64,000 bases of DNA from positions 1-64,000 of the forward strand of contig CANJQC010000012.1 in assembly GCA_947476295.1 (NCBI GenBank), in the 5' to 3' direction. Within the stretch, counting starts at the first letter, position 1. Each line of letters starts with the position of its first letter. Shown piece by piece: positions 18,735 to 27,297 of the stretch. A program made the position numbers and the translations under genes. The stretch comes from Planctomycetaceae bacterium (GTDB lineage Bacteria > Planctomycetota > Planctomycetia > Planctomycetales > Planctomycetaceae). Under the pieces are notes generated by a model. That model was not told the origin of the DNA. It did not search any database and was given only the letters and a program-made list of their open reading frames with translations.

Positions 18735-18785
18735 TTCTGGCTGGTGGTGCGGGGTTGTATTTTTCGGTGATTGGCTGCACTCGAC

Positions 18786-19289
18786 ATGAAGTTCCGTAAT
18801 CGATCGAATCTCAGCAAGATCCAGCTCGACATGACGCCGATGATTGACGTCGTGTTTCAGCTGATCATTTTCTTCATGTGTACTCTTAAGGTTGTTGAGC
18901 CCGAAGGCGACTTTGACATCAGCATGCCGCTGGGAGCACCCACGGCGGGTGCCGTGACGGACGCTGAACTGCCTCCATTCAAAGTTCGAATGGAGTCAAA
19001 CGAGAATGGTGAATTGGTCGCGCTCAGCTTCAACGGAGAGCCCCTCGGCGGCGGTGAAGCAGCGATTGGCAAGCTGAATTCCAGCGTCTTCCGCAGTATT
19101 ACGGCCCTGAAGGCGGTCGGCGACGATCAGTTGGAAAAGCAGGAAGTCGAAATCGATCCGGATTACGACCTGAACTATCGCTACATCATCAATGCGATCG
19201 GCGCATGTTCCGGACGTCTGGGGCCAGGCGGGATTCGTATTTCCTATCTGCAACGCATCAAATTCGCTCCGATCCGGAAGAAACAGTGA
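18786..19289 (+). CDS. ExbD/TolR family protein (second copy)
   Basis: 167 residues from the ATG at 18786; a TTG at 18771 would add five residues. The N-terminus repeats the membrane signature LDMTPMIDVVFQLIIFFMC, with the conserved aspartate. The periplasmic part is longer and different from the first copy, ending with RYIINAIGACSGRLGPGGIR. The two proteins are related only in the membrane helix, which argues for distinct roles rather than a recent duplication. The stop overlaps the GTG start of the next gene (GTGA at 19286-19289), so the small downstream protein is translationally coupled. Confidence 0.92.
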   Translation: MKFRNRSNLSKIQLDMTPMIDVVFQLIIFFMCTLKVVEPEGDFDISMPLGAPTAGAVTDAELPPFKVRMESNENGELVALSFNGEPLGGGEAAIGKLNSSVFRSITALKAVGDDQLEKQEVEIDPDYDLNYRYIINAIGACSGRLGPGGIRISYLQRIKFAPIRKKQ

Positions 19290-19684
19290 GTGACTCAACG
19301 CAGATCACCTTACCACAAATCGAATCAGGATCGGCTCCAAATGTCGTGCTTTGTTCCACGGACCTGATGCTCATCAGTTCTGTTGGCGGTGCTGCGGAAG
19401 CTCGCGGTTTCACGTTTACGTCGGTCAATACTCTCCAGGCAGCCATCGACAATGCCACAACGGCGGAAAGTATTGTCTGCCTAGATCTCTCCGCTCCCTT
19501 CAGCGACCCACACGGCTTTGCGACATCTGCCTCCCCCGAATTGCTGGCTCGCTCAATCGCATTTGGTCCGCATGTTCATACCGCCAAACTCGAAGCCGCA
19601 CGCGATGCCGGCATCGGTCGAGTGATGAGTCGCGGACAATTCGTCTCCGGCCTCGCGACCCATTTCGGATCGTCAGACAGATAG
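19286..19684 (+). CDS. small receiver-like protein coupled to exbD
   Basis: 132 residues from a GTG at 19286, which overlaps the exbD stop by four bases. The fold reads like a response-regulator receiver: beta-strand NVVLCSTDLMLISSV, a helix, then SIVCLDLSAPF (the position of the phospho-acceptor aspartate), then SIAFGPHVHTAKLEAARDAG and VMSRGQFVSGL. The acidic pair normally found after the first strand is absent, so phosphorylation is doubtful. I recall similar short proteins in planctomycetes but no known function. Its place at the end of the ExbB/ExbD operon suggests a cytoplasmic accessory or regulatory role. Confidence 0.7.
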   Translation: MSDSTQITLPQIESGSAPNVVLCSTDLMLISSVGGAAEARGFTFTSVNTLQAAIDNATTAESIVCLDLSAPFSDPHGFATSASPELLARSIAFGPHVHTAKLEAARDAGIGRVMSRGQFVSGLATHFGSSDR

Positions 19685-19783
19685 CAGCTCTCCCGCCGGA
19701 TGGATATTCACGCCCGCGTGACGAGCAGGTGTGCCCGATGCAAACGATTATGGGTCGCTCGGCGTTGTTCAGATGCCTGCGTT

Positions 19784-19913
19784 CTTAATCATAATCTTCA
19801 TCTTAATCATAATCGATTCCGAGCAAACCTGGCGACCGGGTCTGCCGTCCTCCGCACGACTCTGTCTGCAGAACGGGATTAAGATTAAGAGTAGGATTAA
19901 GATTATGAATTAG
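19784..19913. repeat. imperfect inverted repeat of TTAATCATAATC-type units
   Basis: Left arm 19784-19821 is built of CTTAATCATAATCTTCAT-like units; right arm 19873-19913 is built of GATTAAGATTAAGAGTAGG-like units. The arms are about 40 bases long, roughly complementary and separated by ~50 GC-rich bases. The element fills the gap between the convergent receiver-like gene and aroA, touching the aroA stop region. It could form a large stem and act as a bidirectional terminator, or be an interspersed repeat; I have seen similar AT-rich units in other planctomycetes. Confidence 0.6.
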
Positions 19914-21209
19914 TCACGACAAACTTCCGGCACACAGCGCGGCGAGGTCTTCGAAGTAGCGTGGATACGTCTTCGCGGTGCAGCCGGGGTCAAGAATCTT
20001 AATGCCCGGCACTTTCAGTCCGAGCAGTGAAAAACTCATCGCCATTCTGTGATCGTCATACGTCTGAATTTCAGCGGGCCGGGGAGTTCCCGGATGAATC
20101 CGCAATCCGCCGGCCAGTTCATCGGCCTGAATTCCGGCGCGTGTCAGTTCCGCCACTACGGCTGCGATGCGGTCCGTTTCCTTGTGACGCATATGACCTA
20201 CGTTCCGTATCGTGGTGGGAGAATCTGCGAAAACCGCGACGACGGATAATGTCTGAGCCGTATCGCTGATCGCATTCATGTCAATGTCGATGCCGTGCAG
20301 TGGACGACCGGTCACCGTGATGCGATCACTTTCCCATGACACTTCGCACCCCATTTGTTCCAATGCTGCCGCGAATCCAACGTCGCCCTGCAACGCATGT
20401 CGGGACAACCCAGTGACGGTCACAGAACCGCCGGTCACAGCTGCCGCTCCGAAGAAATAGCTGGCGGCGGAGGCATCCGGTTCGATGTCGTAGGTTCCTC
20501 CGCAATACGGCCGTGGCTCGATAAGGAAGGACGACAGATCGTCGGGATACTGCACGCTGGCACCAAACGCCTGCATCATCTGCAGCGTCATTATGACGTA
20601 TGGTTTGGAGACGAGATCACCTTCAACGGTGACATGCACTGGTTTACCACATGCGGGTGCGGCCATGATCAGGCTGCTGAGAAACTGACTGCTGATTTCA
20701 CCGTGGATTGACGTGGCACCGCCCTGCAACGTACCGCCTCGGCCGTCCACGACAATCGGAGGACAGTCACTGTTGGGCTTTTCGAATCGAATGTTCGCGC
20801 CGAGTGGTTTGAGAGAACGTACAAGATCACCGATCGGACGTTGTCGCATGCGTTCGACACCGTCCAGTCGGTACGTCCCGCGCCCCAGCGCACAGAGAGA
20901 GGTCAGAAATCGGATGCTGGTACCGCTGTTTTCCAGCCACAAGTCGGCAGACTCAGCGGGAATACGACCACCCTGACCATGCACGGTGCAGCGACAGGTG
21001 GCGAGATCCTGATCAACGGTGAACCCCAGCCGTCGCAGACTTTCAACCATCACACGGGTATCGTGACTGTCGAGGACACCGGTCATTGACAATGGACCAT
21101 CCGCCAACGCCGCCATCACCATCGCGCGATTTGTGATGCTCTTGGAACCCGGCGGTCGGATCACTCCGCGAACCGGCGTGGTCACGGGTTGCAGTTCAAT
21201 AAACGTCAT
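19914..21209 (-). CDS. aroA: 3-phosphoshikimate 1-carboxyvinyltransferase (EPSP synthase)
   Basis: 431 residues from the ATG at 21209 ([15 protein letters not shown]). The enzyme joins shikimate 3-phosphate and phosphoenolpyruvate in the shikimate pathway to aromatic amino acids. Family motifs visible: [20 protein letters not shown] near the N-terminus, [18 protein letters not shown] (the glycine-rich PEP-binding region), [16 protein letters not shown], and MRHKETDRI with the conserved Lys/Glu/Asp/Arg near the C-terminus. The length is normal. The frame extends to a TTG at 21248, which is less likely. The upstream neighbour on the same strand is ftsH, 84 bases away. Confidence 0.94.
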   Translation of the reverse strand: MTFIELQPVTTPVRGVIRPPGSKSITNRAMVMAALADGPLSMTGVLDSHDTRVMVESLRRLGFTVDQDLATCRCTVHGQGGRIPAESADLWLENSGTSIRFLTSLCALGRGTYRLDGVERMRQRPIGDLVRSLKPLGANIRFEKPNSDCPPIVVDGRGGTLQGGATSIHGEISSQFLSSLIMAAPACGKPVHVTVEGDLVSKPYVIMTLQMMQAFGASVQYPDDLSSFLIEPRPYCGGTYDIEPDASAASYFFGAAAVTGGSVTVTGLSRHALQGDVGFAAALEQMGCEVSWESDRITVTGRPLHGIDIDMNAISDTAQTLSVVAVFADSPTTIRNVGHMRHKETDRIAAVVAELTRAGIQADELAGGLRIHPGTPRPAEIQTYDDHRMAMSFSLLGLKVPGIKILDPGCTAKTYPRYFEDLAALCAGSLS

Positions 21210-21292
21210 GAGTTTCGTGGGTTGGACAATAGGAATAACTTGCTGCAATCGGTTGCTAGGTACTACGAGTTCTACAACAACGGAAGTCGAAT

Positions 21293-23347
21293 CTACCCCT
21301 CAGCGGCTTCCAAACCGGGAGCCGGGATGGCGGTTACCTCAAGCGCTTCGCTCTGATCGGATGGCAATGTGTCCGCTGCGATCGTGCCTGCTCCTGCCAT
21401 AAGTTTCGGACCTTTGCGGTTGGCGTCGATGATCTGGTGCATGTGCTCAGCTGACATCGTTTCCATTTCGATCAGATCTGCCGTGATCTTTTCCAGCGTC
21501 GTCCGCTGAGAAGTCAGAGTGTCCATGGCTGTGCGATAGGCTTCATCGACCATGCGTTTCACTTCGATATCAATCTCACGCAATGTAGCTTCGGCATGGA
21601 TTGATTCTGAAACGATTCCGCCACTGCCGCGAAGAAACGGTGAACGCTGGGATTCGCTGTAGTACATACGGCCCATGCGGGGGCTCATGCCGAACTCCGT
21701 GACCATTCTGCGAGCCAGATCGGTTGCGCGCTGCAGGTCGTTCTGAGCTCCGGTCGATGTTTCGTTGTAAATAATCTGCTCGGCAGAAATTCCGCCGAGC
21801 AGCACGGCAATGCGACTCTGCAGTTCGGACTGGGTCAGCAATTCACGGTCATCTTCGGGCAACTGCAGCATGTAACCCAGTGCGCCCATGCCGCGGGGAA
21901 TGATGGAAATCTTATGCACGGGATCAGTATGCGGCAGACTGGCAGCCACCAGAGCGTGTCCGGATTCGTGGCAGGCGACGCGGCGTTTGACGTCTTCCAC
22001 GATAATGCGCGACGTCTTTTCCAGACCTGCAATCACGCGTTCGATCCCGTCTTCGAAGGCCTTCATTGTGACACGCTTGTCCTCACGGCGAGCTGACAAC
22101 AGAGCCGCCTCGTTGACAAGATTTGCAAGGTCTGCACCGACGAAGCCAGGCGTGAGTTTCGCCAAACGCCTCATATCGACGTTGTCCGACATTTTGATTC
22201 GTTTGGAATGCACGTTCAGGATCGCCTCACGCCCTTTGATGTCCGGTCGATCGACAAGGACGTGGCGGTCAAAGCGGCCTGGCCGCATCAACGCCGGGTC
22301 CAGTGTTTCAGGACGATTCGTGGCACCCATTACGATCACACTGTGATCTGTGCTGAAACCGTCCATTTCAACCAACAATGCATTCAACGTTTGTTCGCGT
22401 TCGTCGTGGCCACCGGGAGCACCGCTGCCGCGAACTTTACCCAGCGCATCCAGTTCGTCGATAAAGATAATCGCCGGGGCTCGCTGCAGAGCCTGTTGAA
22501 ACATGTCGCGTACACGCGCTGCGCCGACGCCGACATACATTTCCACGAAGTCCGAACCGGACAGTCCAAAGAACGGCACACCCGCTTCACCGGCAACCGC
22601 CTTGGCCAGCATCGTCTTCCCGGTACCCGGAGGACCAACGAGCAGCACGCCGCGGGGAATGCGGCCACCGAGTGCCTGATACTTTTGAGGCGTTCGCAGG
22701 AATTCAACAACTTCTTTCAGCTCTTCGACGGCTTCGTCAATGCCCGCTACGTCGTTAAACGTGACATGCACGTCTTCCTGAGCGTACAAACGACCGCGAC
22801 TGCGCCCAAACGACATCGCCGAACCGGTCCCGCCGACACGACGCAAAACGAAAATGAATGCTGTCAGTAACATGGCTGTGATGAGCAGCAGGGGAAGCAT
22901 CGCGATCCAGTCGGACTGAAGCTCAGTGCCATAGAAGCGGATGCCCATGTCGTCGAGTCGGCTTTCCAGTTTTGCGCGACCCACATCGCTGATGCCAATC
23001 AGTGGAACATAGAAGTGTTTGAACTCACCGCCTTTGCCCGCCAGCGCATCTTCGCGGGATGGATATTGCCATGTCAGGGCCGTCTGAGACAGCGAGACTT
23101 CATACATCTGGCTGGCGTTCAGTGTCTTCTTGTCCTCAGACAGCCTCTCCATGACTTCGCTGTAGGACATGCGTTCGGTGCTGCGACCACGCGCGACAAA
23201 GGAGATCAAGACCGCTACGATGAGGCCAACAGCGATCAAATACCACATTCCGTTATTAGACTGATTGCGGTCTTTCCTCGGCGAGCGACCGGGTTTTGCG
23301 GAATTCCCTGAATCATTTCCTGACGACTGATCCTGCTGACCTGACAT
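21293..23347 (-). CDS. ftsH: ATP-dependent zinc metalloprotease FtsH
   Basis: 684 residues. FtsH is a hexameric inner-membrane protease that degrades misassembled membrane proteins and short-lived regulators. The order is: a hydrophilic N-terminus, TM1 at ~34-50, a periplasmic domain, TM2 at ~148-167, and an AAA+ domain with Walker A GPPGTGKT at ~239-245. Walker [12 protein letters not shown] follows near 293-303, then the SRH region [20 protein letters not shown]. The zinc site HESGH is at 460-464. The C-terminal ~25 residues are Ala/Pro-rich. All catalytic motifs are intact. aroA follows on the same strand. Confidence 0.97.
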   Translation of the reverse strand: MSGQQDQSSGNDSGNSAKPGRSPRKDRNQSNNGMWYLIAVGLIVAVLISFVARGRSTERMSYSEVMERLSEDKKTLNASQMYEVSLSQTALTWQYPSREDALAGKGGEFKHFYVPLIGISDVGRAKLESRLDDMGIRFYGTELQSDWIAMLPLLLITAMLLTAFIFVLRRVGGTGSAMSFGRSRGRLYAQEDVHVTFNDVAGIDEAVEELKEVVEFLRTPQKYQALGGRIPRGVLLVGPPGTGKTMLAKAVAGEAGVPFFGLSGSDFVEMYVGVGAARVRDMFQQALQRAPAIIFIDELDALGKVRGSGAPGGHDEREQTLNALLVEMDGFSTDHSVIVMGATNRPETLDPALMRPGRFDRHVLVDRPDIKGREAILNVHSKRIKMSDNVDMRRLAKLTPGFVGADLANLVNEAALLSARREDKRVTMKAFEDGIERVIAGLEKTSRIIVEDVKRRVACHESGHALVAASLPHTDPVHKISIIPRGMGALGYMLQLPEDDRELLTQSELQSRIAVLLGGISAEQIIYNETSTGAQNDLQRATDLARRMVTEFGMSPRMGRMYYSESQRSPFLRGSGGIVSESIHAEATLREIDIEVKRMVDEAYRTAMDTLTSQRTTLEKITADLIEMETMSAEHMHQIIDANRKGPKLMAGAGTIAADTLPSDQSEALEVTAIPAPGLEAAEG

Positions 23348-23764
23348 TCTGCACTTTACTCGCGGAAAAACCCGGCTGACCCTGACTGTTGCGAACTCAC
23401 AGATTCCACGGCGACCGGAATGGAAGTGTTCTAACGATAAAACGGACGTTCCCGACCCGTAACTCTAGACCTGCTTATTGTAGCGGTCAACCACTATTGG
23501 AAGGCGATCGACAGGAAAAATTTGCCAGCGACACCCTCAAATTGCAGGAGTGGGGGCGATTAGTCCGAATCCGCCAGTTTGAAGCAGGGGCATTCGTATC
23601 TGCAACGTCTGGCAGACCGGAATACAAAAAACACGGGTAGAATCGAATCGCAGGATTCTTTTTTGCAGCTATCATTCGGCCGAATTCCTTGACTTTCAGA
23701 AAACCTAACGGCTGAACCGTTCGCCGATCGCGAATCGTTCAAATGCCTGCTCGATGGAGGACGC
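23348..23764. other. intergenic region between divergent ftsH and HD gene
   Basis: 417 bases without a convincing gene. The short open frames here look like noise. The region should hold the promoters of ftsH and the HD phosphohydrolase; no box good enough to call was seen. The last bases carry ATGGAGGACGC, the ribosome site of the HD gene. Confidence 0.5.
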
Positions 23765-25174
23765 ATGGTTCGCGATTTTACAACTGAGAGTCTGTCTCAC
23801 GATCCGATTCATGGTTACATCCCCTTTATTTCCCGCAGCGGCCTGCCATTGGGTGAAGCCGCCGAGCAGGATCTGATCGACCATCCGTGGGTGCAGCGGA
23901 TGCGACAGATTCACCAGCTGCAGACCGCATGGTGGGTATTTCCATCCGCCGAACACATGCGGTTTCAGCATGTGCTGGGAGTCATGCATCTTGGCTCCGT
24001 GACCGTCAATGCGTGGTACGATTCGCTCGTCGATGCGTGCCGGAATGTTCCGTCGAAAGCCTGCGTTGAAAGCATGGTGCGGATTGCCGGCCTGCTGCAC
24101 GACGTCGGACATGGTCCGTTTGGCCATTTCTTCGACGATCATTATCTGGCTCAGTTCGATCTGACACATGAAGATATCGGCGGGCATATTATCGAACACG
24201 AATTAGGCGATATCATTCGCCGCATTCGCCGCAATCCCAATGGCAGGCTTCAGCCACTGGAAGAAATTGATCCCAGGCAAATCGGCTGGCTCATTCGTCG
24301 TCCGTCCGGCCGTGAGGAAGACAGGGAAGGCCATCCGGACTGGCTGCGGAAACTCAGATCGTTGTTCAGCGGAATTTACACTGTGGATAATATGGACTTC
24401 GTGCTTCGTGATGCATACATGTCCGGCTACAACACCAAGGCGTTCGATATCTCCCGCCTGATTCACTACAGCTTCTTCACCGAAAACGGCCTGACGATTC
24501 ATGCACGTGGCCTGCCGACACTGATCAACTTTATCGAAACCCGGGCCAATCTGTTCCGTACGATCTACTTCCATCGCACGGTCCGCGGCATTGACATCGC
24601 GCTCGAGGACTATTTTGCGGAGACGATGCAGCGGATATTTCCGGGCAATCCAATGCAGCATCTGAAAGCATATCAAGGGCTGACGGAAACATCGTTCCTT
24701 GTCGATGTTGTACGCTGGGCCGACAGCGGCGAGCCAAAACTTCAGGAGCTGGGCAAACACTGGAAGGCGGTCATCAACCGCGAAGAAATTTGGCGGATGG
24801 CATGCGAACGCACGATGCACTTCCACAGTGGTCAAGCAGAAAGTACGACCATTTTTTCCGAACCGGATCTGGTAGAGCGTCGAGTTCGAGACTACCTGCC
24901 GAAAGCGATCAGTGATATTCCGCTGCGAATCGACGTGGCAAAACACTATCACCGCCCCAGCGCCAGGAAACCGGTCGGCAAACAGAATTATTGGTATGAC
25001 CCGGCGAGCGGCTTGTCACATGAGCTGGACGATGACGAACTGTTCCGCAGCCTGCCCACCAGTTTCATCATCTTCCGCATCTACAGTCGCGACCACAGCC
25101 ACGATCGCGAACTCAACGACGCACTTCAAAAAGTCGCCAGCGGCGCAGGCGGTGATACAAAGACGAATATGTAG
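23765..25174 (+). CDS. HD-domain phosphohydrolase (SAMHD1/dGTPase-like)
   Basis: 469 residues, with a strong GGAGGA ribosome site. The N-terminal part reads like the SAMHD1/YwfO group of HD proteins: DPIHGYIPF, WVQRMRQIHQLQTAWWVFPS, then FQHVLGVMHLGS and LLHDVGHGPFGHFFDDHYL. The metal-binding H...HD...D set is present (His near 69, HD near 112). The stretch DNMDFVLRDAYMSGYNTKAF is also typical. Such enzymes hydrolyse dNTPs or related phosphates; the true substrate is not readable. It stands alone, divergent from ftsH, and is followed by a region of gene remnants. Confidence 0.88.
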   Translation: MVRDFTTESLSHDPIHGYIPFISRSGLPLGEAAEQDLIDHPWVQRMRQIHQLQTAWWVFPSAEHMRFQHVLGVMHLGSVTVNAWYDSLVDACRNVPSKACVESMVRIAGLLHDVGHGPFGHFFDDHYLAQFDLTHEDIGGHIIEHELGDIIRRIRRNPNGRLQPLEEIDPRQIGWLIRRPSGREEDREGHPDWLRKLRSLFSGIYTVDNMDFVLRDAYMSGYNTKAFDISRLIHYSFFTENGLTIHARGLPTLINFIETRANLFRTIYFHRTVRGIDIALEDYFAETMQRIFPGNPMQHLKAYQGLTETSFLVDVVRWADSGEPKLQELGKHWKAVINREEIWRMACERTMHFHSGQAESTTIFSEPDLVERRVRDYLPKAISDIPLRIDVAKHYHRPSARKPVGKQNYWYDPASGLSHELDDDELFRSLPTSFIIFRIYSRDHSHDRELNDALQKVASGAGGDTKTNM

Positions 25175-25231
25175 TGCCTAGTGCCATCGATCACATCACG
25201 AGAATGCTGTTCGACGAAACTATGACGCAGC

Positions 25232-25411
25232 CTCGGCGTCAGCATGAAGTTGATCTCAGAAGAAGGACTGAACTTTATTGTTGCTGGTGCATTGCTCTCT
25301 ATCAGCTTGAACCCGCTGGCGTTCAATGTTGTTGGGCGCTGGATTAAGACAAAGCAGTTAAATGAAACACGAACAGGGACAGCAATTGAGAGTAAAAACT
25401 CACATTCGTGA
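25232..25411 (+). pseudogene. C-terminal remnant of a CPA2-type cation:proton antiporter
   Basis: The frame reads LGVSMKLISEEGLNFIVAGA and continues LLSISLNPLAFNVVGRWIK before a hydrophilic tail and a TGA at 25409-25411. This matches the last membrane segments of KefB/YbaL-type antiporters as I remember them. A TGA just upstream (25221-25223) closes the frame, and nothing recognisable precedes it. It is therefore a tail fragment of about 55 codons. Its end overlaps the start of the chimeric ORF at 25362 in another frame. Confidence 0.5.
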
Positions 25412-26261
25412 TTATTGGAATTCATTTTCTTTCGTTGGTCTTGTGGTCGCAGCACTGTTCTTCGCTGCGTCGGTCACGCCATCTTTGTTGCCAAGAACGT
25501 ACTACGCTCAATGTATCCTGTCGGGGTTTGCGATCGCAGTCGGCTATAGTCTCGGGGTAGCTTCAGTCCTGCTGTATCAGTTTCTTGAGCTTCCCAATCC
25601 GTCGGATTGGCTTGAACGCATTTCCAAAGTGCTCGCGTCCGTTGGTGTTGCGGCCATTGTCGCTGCCTTCCTGCGACAGATGGCTTTTTGGCAGGATTCG
25701 ATTCGCGAATTGATGGAAATGCCTGCGTTGGAAACGACCTACCTTTACCGAACCGCATTGATTGCAATGGTTTCAGGAGCAGCATTGATCGGCGGAACTC
25801 GGTTGTTCATTCGAGCATGCGGAATGGTCTCGGAATGGCTACGTTGTATCGTTCCACGGCGAGTTTCGATTGCCCTGAGTACCATACCGATTCGAAACGT
25901 TTACATTCAATACGCAAGTGACCCCATGGTCTTTTTTTCACCATCGCTACTTTATAAGAGGCCCGTATGGCTAAGTGATCCTCGCGTCGTCCGGCCGGAA
26001 GCCTTTGTGCTGATTAAAGCGTTTGCGATGGACGAGCGGCTTAAGGCCAAAGATGCGTATGATGTGTACTTTGTTGTCTCGCAGTATCCAGGCGGTCCGA
26101 AGGAATTAGGCATTCGGATTTCCTCGATGCTTCCAAATGGACTGGTCGAAGATGCGGTCCAAATACTGCGGAACAAGTTTGCTCAACTCGAGTCCATCGG
26201 CCCTGTTCGTTCATCAATCGGCACCCCATATTTTGCACAGATCCGACGAAACTCATCCTGA
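25362..26261 (+). pseudogene. chimeric ORF: Abhydrolase_9 ends fused to an AbiEii-like nucleotidyltransferase tail
   Basis: 299 residues in one open frame with three parts. Residues ~20-172 are a four-helix membrane domain with SVTPSLLPRTYYAQ, typical of the N-terminus of the alpha/beta-hydrolase family 9 (PF15420). Residues ~175-207 (IRNVYIQYASDPMVFFSPS, then YKRPVWLSDPR) match the C-terminal end of the same family, so the catalytic middle is gone. Residues ~209-299 (RPEAFVLIKAFAMDERLKAK, DAYDVYFVVSQYPGG, then AVQILRNKFAQLESIGP) match the C-terminus of AbiEii-type nucleotidyltransferases, without their catalytic N-terminus. The fusion is most likely debris that happens to stay open. It may still be expressed as a membrane protein, but no activity is expected. 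Confidence 0.6.
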
Positions 26262-26345
26262 AACGATTCTCGGCTGTGGTGTTGCTCCTGGTCGCGGATG
26301 TACCGAGTCAACGCCAGCTCAGCTGCCAGTCAGATCGGCAACATT

Positions 26346-26477
26346 TCAGTCGTGGTCGACCATCGCGAGAATCGCCTTTCGAGAGTACACCAATGCTCGA
26401 ATGTACCTGAGCGTCGCTATTACGCCCCAAAGCAGCACCACGATCGGAAGCAGCAACCCGAACGGCCCCAACTGCAT
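26346..26477 (-). CDS. possible 43-residue membrane peptide
   Basis: An ATG at 26477 opens a 43-codon frame whose product starts MQLGPFGLLLPIVVLLWGVI, followed by a short basic part and ending in VDHD. It has one convincing membrane helix. It lies just downstream of the broken DUF1501 gene on the same strand. It could be a small gene, a tail fragment of another gene, or chance. No ribosome site was recognised. Confidence 0.25.
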   Translation of the reverse strand: MQLGPFGLLLPIVVLLWGVIATLRYIRALVYSRKAILAMVDHD

Positions 26478-26479
26478 AG

Positions 26480-26845
26480 TCACCGTTCTGAAATAGACAG
26501 TCTGACGTATGAACGAACAATGGACACTTTATCTGCAAGGGCAGACAGCCTGGGAAACGTGCCGCCAAATGTGACTCCGGGGATTGTTGTCTGTAACTCG
26601 CCAGTAGCACTCTGAATACCAACCGGAGCGGTCATTTTGGGATCAAACGTTTCCGTCTGGCTGGGGCCTCCATGAAGAAACAGGAAGATAACAGCCTTAT
26701 CTTTGACGATCGGCGACGACAGCGTCGCGGCATCCGCTTTTGACTGTAAGAGGCCGGTAAGCTGCAGTCCACCAAGTCCCAGTCCACCCACTTGCAGGAA
26801 CTCTCGTCGATGACGACGCGAATCGTGATCCCACAAGCGAAGCAT
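26480..26845 (-). pseudogene. DUF1501 gene, 5' fragment only
   Basis: From the ATG at 26845 the product starts MLRLWDHDSRRHRREFLQVG, with a twin-arginine-like signal region. It continues with KAVIFLFLHGGPSQTETFDP and GVTFGGTFPRLSALADKVS, which is the standard opening of planctomycete DUF1501 (sulfatase-like) proteins. The family is about 430-480 residues long, but here the frame stops after ~121, shortly after SIVRSY. The metal-binding middle and the C-terminus are absent from the sequence downstream. The usual DUF1549/DUF1553 partner is also missing. This is a decayed gene. Confidence 0.75.
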
Positions 26846-27297
26846 CGGGAATCCTGCAGTCAATTGTGGGAATTTGAGCGGAGGGATATGTCCAGTATGG
26901 CCCTTCAGTGTGACAATTTTCTGTACTGGGCGGAAGTTAATCTTCCGAAAGTTCGGAATCCGTGTGTAAACTTCCCGAGGAAATAAGGGGAAATGCGAAC
27001 CGACGGCAAGCGGCCTGATGATCATCCCTTGAAAACATTTGAATTCGCGTCAAAACGTGAGAAACAGTTCTCCCCTGTCGGTGCTGACCTGCTGCAGTCG
27101 TGGCCACAACTTCAAAGAGGCACAGCCCTGCGGCAGTGACACTCTTCAAGTAGCCCGACGCATCAGCGATGCGGTCTTGGCAGTTCATCTTTCGGGAAAC
27201 TCCTCGCTGACAGTTGAGTTGGTGAGGCTAGAATCAACCCGGGTACAGCTACCACCCACAGGATTTTGCGAAAACAACGATTCAGGAATTATCTTTA

